This document shows, piece after piece, positions 14,376 to 17,556 of a stretch of 17,556 nt of DNA (its first letter is position 1; every line of letters begins with the position of its first letter). The notes under the pieces were generated by a model. That model saw nothing but the letters and a program-made list of their open reading frames with translations, had not been told where the DNA came from and ran no database searches. Source of the DNA: W0P28-013 sp051870755 (GTDB lineage Bacteria > Bacteroidota > Bacteroidia > Bacteroidales > Paludibacteraceae); NCBI GenBank assembly GCA_051870755.1, contig JBJECE010000007.1:1-17556 (forward strand), written 5' to 3'. The position numbers were made by a program, and so were the translations under genes.

Positions 14376-16925
14376 TTAACCTCCGCATTTACTATAACCG
14401 CAGTTCGAGCAGACAAAGCAACCCTCTTTCACCACAATCGAATGTTGATGGCATTCGGGGCATTCCATCTCTTTGACGTCGGTGTCGGTCATGTATTTTT
14501 TCAGAGCGCGTTCTACGCCGGCCTTCCATGTGTTTATCGATTCGCTATCGAGTTGCAAGCCCGACACAAGTTTGATAACCTGTCCGATAGGCATGCCGTA
14601 GCGCAACACGCCGGAAATCAGTTTGGCGTAGTTCCAATACTCTTTGTCGAACTTGTGCGACAAACCTTCGATGGTCGTTTTGTAGCCACGCGAGTTGGTA
14701 AATTGAAAATCGTAATGTTTGTGGCCGTCTTCGTCCACCACTTTGATGATTTTACCTTGCGTAACCGTTTTTGGCAGGAACAGGCCCTCGTCGTCATCGG
14801 CCAAACCGGTGAATATCTCGTACGGGCGACCATTTTTGAGGCCGACAAATGCGATCCATTTCTCTTTTTTGTTTTGGAAACGCACCACGTCGCAGTTCAA
14901 CTCTTTCGGGCGCACCAGATGTTCGTCGGTGTAGCACACGCAGTGTTTGTTGGGTTCGTCCTCTTTCTTCTCTTTTTTCGTTACGTTGAGCAATACGCCG
15001 GCGCGCGACCCTTCGCGGTAAACCGTTACGCCTTTGCAGCCCGACTTCCAAGCCTCCATATAGAGTTGGCTCACAAGGTCTTCGGATACATCGGCCGGCA
15101 GGTTGATGGTAACCGATATAGAGTGATCGACCCATTTTTGGATACGTCCCTGCATTTTCACCTTCATCAGCCAATCGACATCGTTGGCGGTGGCTTTGTA
15201 GTAAGGCGATTGGGCAACCAAGGCTTCGATTTCGTCTTGCGTATATTCGCGATGCGTATCGTAGCCGTTCACTTCCATCCACGTCTTGAAGTGATGGTGG
15301 AACACGGTATATTCTTCGAACGAGTCGCCATCTTCGTTCACAAAATCGACACGCACGCCTAAATCATTCGGATTGACCTTGCGGCGACGTTTGTACACCG
15401 GCATAAACACCGGCTCGATGCCCGATGTGGTCTGTGTCATGATGCTGGTTGTGCCCGTCGGAGCGATGGTCAGGCACGCGATGTTGCGACGTCCGTATTT
15501 CACCATTTCTTCGTACATATCGGGCGCCACGGCGCGCAACCGTTTGATGAACGGGTTGTTCTCTTCGCGTTTGGCATCGTACACTTTGAAAGCGCCACGT
15601 TCCTTGGCCATGATGACCGACGAGCGATAGGCTTCGACAGCCACATTTTTGTGCACCTCTTCGGAGAAAGCCGTCGCTTCTTCGGTGCCGTAACGCAACC
15701 CGAGCGCTGCCAGCATGTCGCCTTCGGCTGTGATGCCGACGCCTGTGCGGCGACCTTGCGATGTCTTTTCGCTGATTTTCTGCCACAATTCCAATTCCGT
15801 ACGTTTAATATCGGCACTTTCAGGGTCGGAGTCGATTTTTTGCAGAATGCCTTGAATCTTTTCCATTTCGAGGTCTATAATGTCGTCCATGATGCGTTGC
15901 GCTTTGCGCACATGCACACGGAAAAGGTCGAAATCGAAATGCGCATTTTTCGTAAACGGCTCATTTACATACGAATAGAGATTGATGGCCAACAATCGGC
16001 AACTGTCGTACGGGCAAAGCGGAATTTCGCCGCACGGATTGGTCGATACGGTGCGATAGCCAAGGTCGGCATAGCAATCGGGTACCGATTCGCGCAAAAT
16101 CGTGTCCCAAAACAGCACGCCCGGTTCGGCCGATTTCCACGCATTATGAATGATTTTTTTCCACAAATCCGCAGCGTTGATGTCTTTCACATGGGTCGGA
16201 TTCGGCGAATCGATGGGATATTGCTGACGATACATTTCGCCACGTTCGGCGGCGCTCATAAATTCGTCATCAACTTTCACCGAGATGTTGGCGCCGGTAA
16301 TTTTGCCCTGTTCCAATTTGGCATCAATAAATTTTTCGGAATCCGGATGTTTGATCGACACCGACAACATCAGCGCGCCACGCCGACCGCCCTGCGCCAC
16401 TTCGCGCGTCGAATTCGAATAGCGCTCCATGAACGGCACAATGCCGGTCGAGGTCAGTGCCGAGTTTTTCACCGGCGAACCTTCGGGGCGAATTTGCGAC
16501 AGGTCGTGCCCCACGCCACCGCGACGTTTCATCAACTGCACCTGCTCCTCGTCGAGTTTGATGATGCCGCCATACGAGTCGGCATTGCCATCGATGCCGA
16601 TGACAAAGCAGTTCGACAGCGACGACACTTGATAGTTGTTGCCGATGCCCGTCATCGGGCTGCCGGCCGGCACAATGTACTTGAAGTTGCGCAACAACTC
16701 GAAAATTTCGTCGCTCGTCATCGGGTTCGGGTATTTCTGCTCGATGCGGGCAATCTCGTCGGCCAAGCGATGATGCATATCGTCGGGCGTACGTTCGAAA
16801 AGATGCTGTTCCGAGTCTTTCAGCGCATACTTATTGACCCATACCTGCGCCGCCAATTGATCGCCGCCGAAATAATCGGTCGAGGCCAATTTGGCTTCTT
16901 CCTCTGAATAAATCTGTTTTTTCAC
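14376..16925 (-). CDS. nrdJ: Class II (adenosylcobalamin-dependent) ribonucleoside reductase
   Basis: NrdJ is an 849-aa enzyme that reduces ribonucleotides to deoxyribonucleotides using adenosylcobalamin to make a thiyl radical, with no need for oxygen. The active site is visible: TNPCGEI with N296, radical C298 and E300; reducing-pair cysteines C106 (SLSNCF) and C309 (DSCRLL), the latter spaced 11 residues from C298 as in Thermotoga NrdJ. Also present are RRGGVGHDLS (134-143), GGRRGALM (179-186) and IAPTGTTSIM (487-496). The C-terminus has a zinc-ribbon/redox tail with C822, C825, C836, C839, C842 and C847. The likely start is GTG at 16925, giving MKKQIYSEEEAK; no in-frame ATG precedes it and the next Met is residue 50, inside the conserved region. 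No cobalamin riboswitch box is evident upstream. Confidence 0.95.
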   Translation of the reverse strand: MKKQIYSEEEAKLASTDYFGGDQLAAQVWVNKYALKDSEQHLFERTPDDMHHRLADEIARIEQKYPNPMTSDEIFELLRNFKYIVPAGSPMTGIGNNYQVSSLSNCFVIGIDGNADSYGGIIKLDEEQVQLMKRRGGVGHDLSQIRPEGSPVKNSALTSTGIVPFMERYSNSTREVAQGGRRGALMLSVSIKHPDSEKFIDAKLEQGKITGANISVKVDDEFMSAAERGEMYRQQYPIDSPNPTHVKDINAADLWKKIIHNAWKSAEPGVLFWDTILRESVPDCYADLGYRTVSTNPCGEIPLCPYDSCRLLAINLYSYVNEPFTKNAHFDFDLFRVHVRKAQRIMDDIIDLEMEKIQGILQKIDSDPESADIKRTELELWQKISEKTSQGRRTGVGITAEGDMLAALGLRYGTEEATAFSEEVHKNVAVEAYRSSVIMAKERGAFKVYDAKREENNPFIKRLRAVAPDMYEEMVKYGRRNIACLTIAPTGTTSIMTQTTSGIEPVFMPVYKRRRKVNPNDLGVRVDFVNEDGDSFEEYTVFHHHFKTWMEVNGYDTHREYTQDEIEALVAQSPYYKATANDVDWLMKVKMQGRIQKWVDHSISVTINLPADVSEDLVSQLYMEAWKSGCKGVTVYREGSRAGVLLNVTKKEKKEDEPNKHCVCYTDEHLVRPKELNCDVVRFQNKKEKWIAFVGLKNGRPYEIFTGLADDDEGLFLPKTVTQGKIIKVVDEDGHKHYDFQFTNSRGYKTTIEGLSHKFDKEYWNYAKLISGVLRYGMPIGQVIKLVSGLQLDSESINTWKAGVERALKKYMTDTDVKEMECPECHQHSIVVKEGCFVCSNCGYSKCGG

Positions 16926-17250
16926 GATAATGAAAGTTTTTCTATATTTTTAATGACACAATTCGCGATTTTTCGGGTGTTTTGCACACACGGAATACGT
17001 TTGCAATATTACAACGATTTTCCAAAACCTGCAACAAAAACAGCTATTTTTTCGAGAAAGTTTTCCACAAAAAATCGTACAGTGTTCATTTTCAAGCAGA
17101 TATTTTTTCAACAGCACCAAAAAGTTTTCCAAAACCAAAAACCGCTGCGCAACAGCAACATGCAATTTACGCAATACACGCGTCCACCCTGTCTGCGTTC
17201 TAAAAAAGGTGCAAAAGAGTTTCAAAGTTGCAAAGTTTAAGGGTTTAATG
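16926..17250. other. AT-rich spacer upstream of nrdJ, no gene seen
   Basis: There is no convincing coding frame. An open frame exists on the minus strand (16950-17291), but it overlaps the candidate nrdJ promoter, has biased, Lys/Phe/Cys-rich content and runs into the repeat mosaic. The spacer presumably holds nrdJ control sequences. Confidence 0.6.
17004..17034 (-). promoter_or_regulatory. Candidate promoter of nrdJ
   Basis: Minus-strand TTG (17032-17034), a 20-nt spacer and TAATATTG (17004-17011), one base off TAnnTTTG. It would give a leader of about 70 nt before the GTG at 16925. Confidence 0.45.
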
Positions 17251-17556
17251 TAGGGACGTGGCATGCCGCGTCCAAATAGATAAAGTTTCAAAGTTTAAGA
17301 GTTTCAAAGTTGTTTTCTTGCGTTTGTTTCTACCTCCCAACTCCCTGCCTACCGCAGGCAGGCTTAGAAAGGGCAAATCTTCGCGCGAAACAGACACAAA
17401 AAAGCCCTCCTTTAGGAGGGGTTAGGAGGCTGCGGAGCAAGAAAAAATTCCTCACTCCGCATTCCTAATTCGACACCCCCTTTAGGGGGCTGGGGGGCTT
17501 GCACTCCGCATTCCTAATTCCTAATTGTAGGGACGCACTGCACCTGCCTACCGTAG
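17218..17556. repeat. Mosaic of short palindromes and direct repeats
   Basis: No gene is seen. The visible units are: GTTTCAAAGTT-type repeats with AAGTTTAAG spacers (17219-17311); a 20-bp near-perfect palindrome centred on GGCATGCC (17255-17274), preceded by GTAGG, with GTAGGGACG recurring at 17528-17536; the CCTGCCT/AGGCAGG hairpin (17344-17362), whose left half recurs at 17543-17553; CCCTCC-TTTA-GGAGGG (17405-17420) and CCCCC-TTTA-GGGGG (17476-17489); and an exact 19-bp direct repeat beginning CACTCCGCATTCC (17453-17471 and 17502-17520). The window ends inside this mosaic. Such non-coding repeat clusters are common between Bacteroidetes genes. There is no transposase here. Confidence 0.8.

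Noticed and set aside
15651..16907. 418-codon plus-strand open frame opposite nrdJ
   Set aside because: It is an antisense shadow created by nrdJ codon bias. It has no domain, and the nrdJ frame has all catalytic residues.
16950..17291. 113-codon minus-strand frame upstream of nrdJ
   Set aside because: It has unusual composition, no domain, and overlaps both the candidate nrdJ promoter and the repeat region.
16926..17300. Cobalamin riboswitch upstream of nrdJ
   Set aside because: I looked for a B12-box-like GCCACTG on the minus strand and did not find one. The region is AT-rich with no evident complex fold.
17218..17556. CRISPR array
   Set aside because: The repeats differ in length and type, spacing is irregular, and there are only two copies of the longest exact unit. 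No cas gene is present.

Overview
This window looks like chromosomal DNA from a member of the Bacteroidetes, most likely Bacteroidales. The main reasons are the promoters, which read TTG, a 20-nt spacer, then TAnnTTTG; the near absence of Shine-Dalgarno sequences; and the gene families (OprO/P-type porin, AddB-like nuclease without a Walker A loop, DUF5715-like protein, small Phe-ended outer-membrane beta-barrel). No species can be named from the sequence alone.

Layout. 1-720 is strikingly AT-rich and holds a minus-strand two-gene module: a 61-aa putative antitoxin followed, with a 14-bp overlap, by a 123-aa RelE/ParE-like toxin candidate. 822-3884 is a plus-strand operon of a HAD phosphatase/phosphomutase, an OprO/P-type porin (ATGA overlap) and Kbl (2-amino-3-ketobutyrate CoA ligase), closed by a two-way terminator. 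3938-9605 is a minus-strand block: an exported alkaline-phosphatase-superfamily protein that seems to have lost its catalytic residues, coupled to pepT, preceded by an AddB-like nuclease. Tdh (9753-10778) runs divergently from the AddB-like gene, followed by tRNA-Val(TAC) and its terminator, a 55-codon small ORF, a NhaD/CitMHS-like antiporter, and a membrane-anchored DUF5715/M15-like protein. A two-way terminator separates these from a minus-strand outer-membrane beta-barrel gene and the class II ribonucleotide reductase nrdJ. The last ~630 bases carry no convincing gene; the final ~330 are a mosaic of short palindromes and direct repeats.

How the genes work together. Tdh and Kbl together turn threonine into glycine and acetyl-CoA, yet lie on either side of a three-gene opposite-strand block. 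PepT and the AP-like protein form one translationally coupled unit. NrdJ needs adenosylcobalamin and supplies deoxynucleotides with or without oxygen. The rest is mostly housekeeping, and I see no clear large new system. The points most worth following up are the apparently dead AP-superfamily exoprotein, the AT-rich toxin-antitoxin-like island, the near-leaderless HAD promoter, and the large inverted repeat between the antiporter and the M15-like gene.
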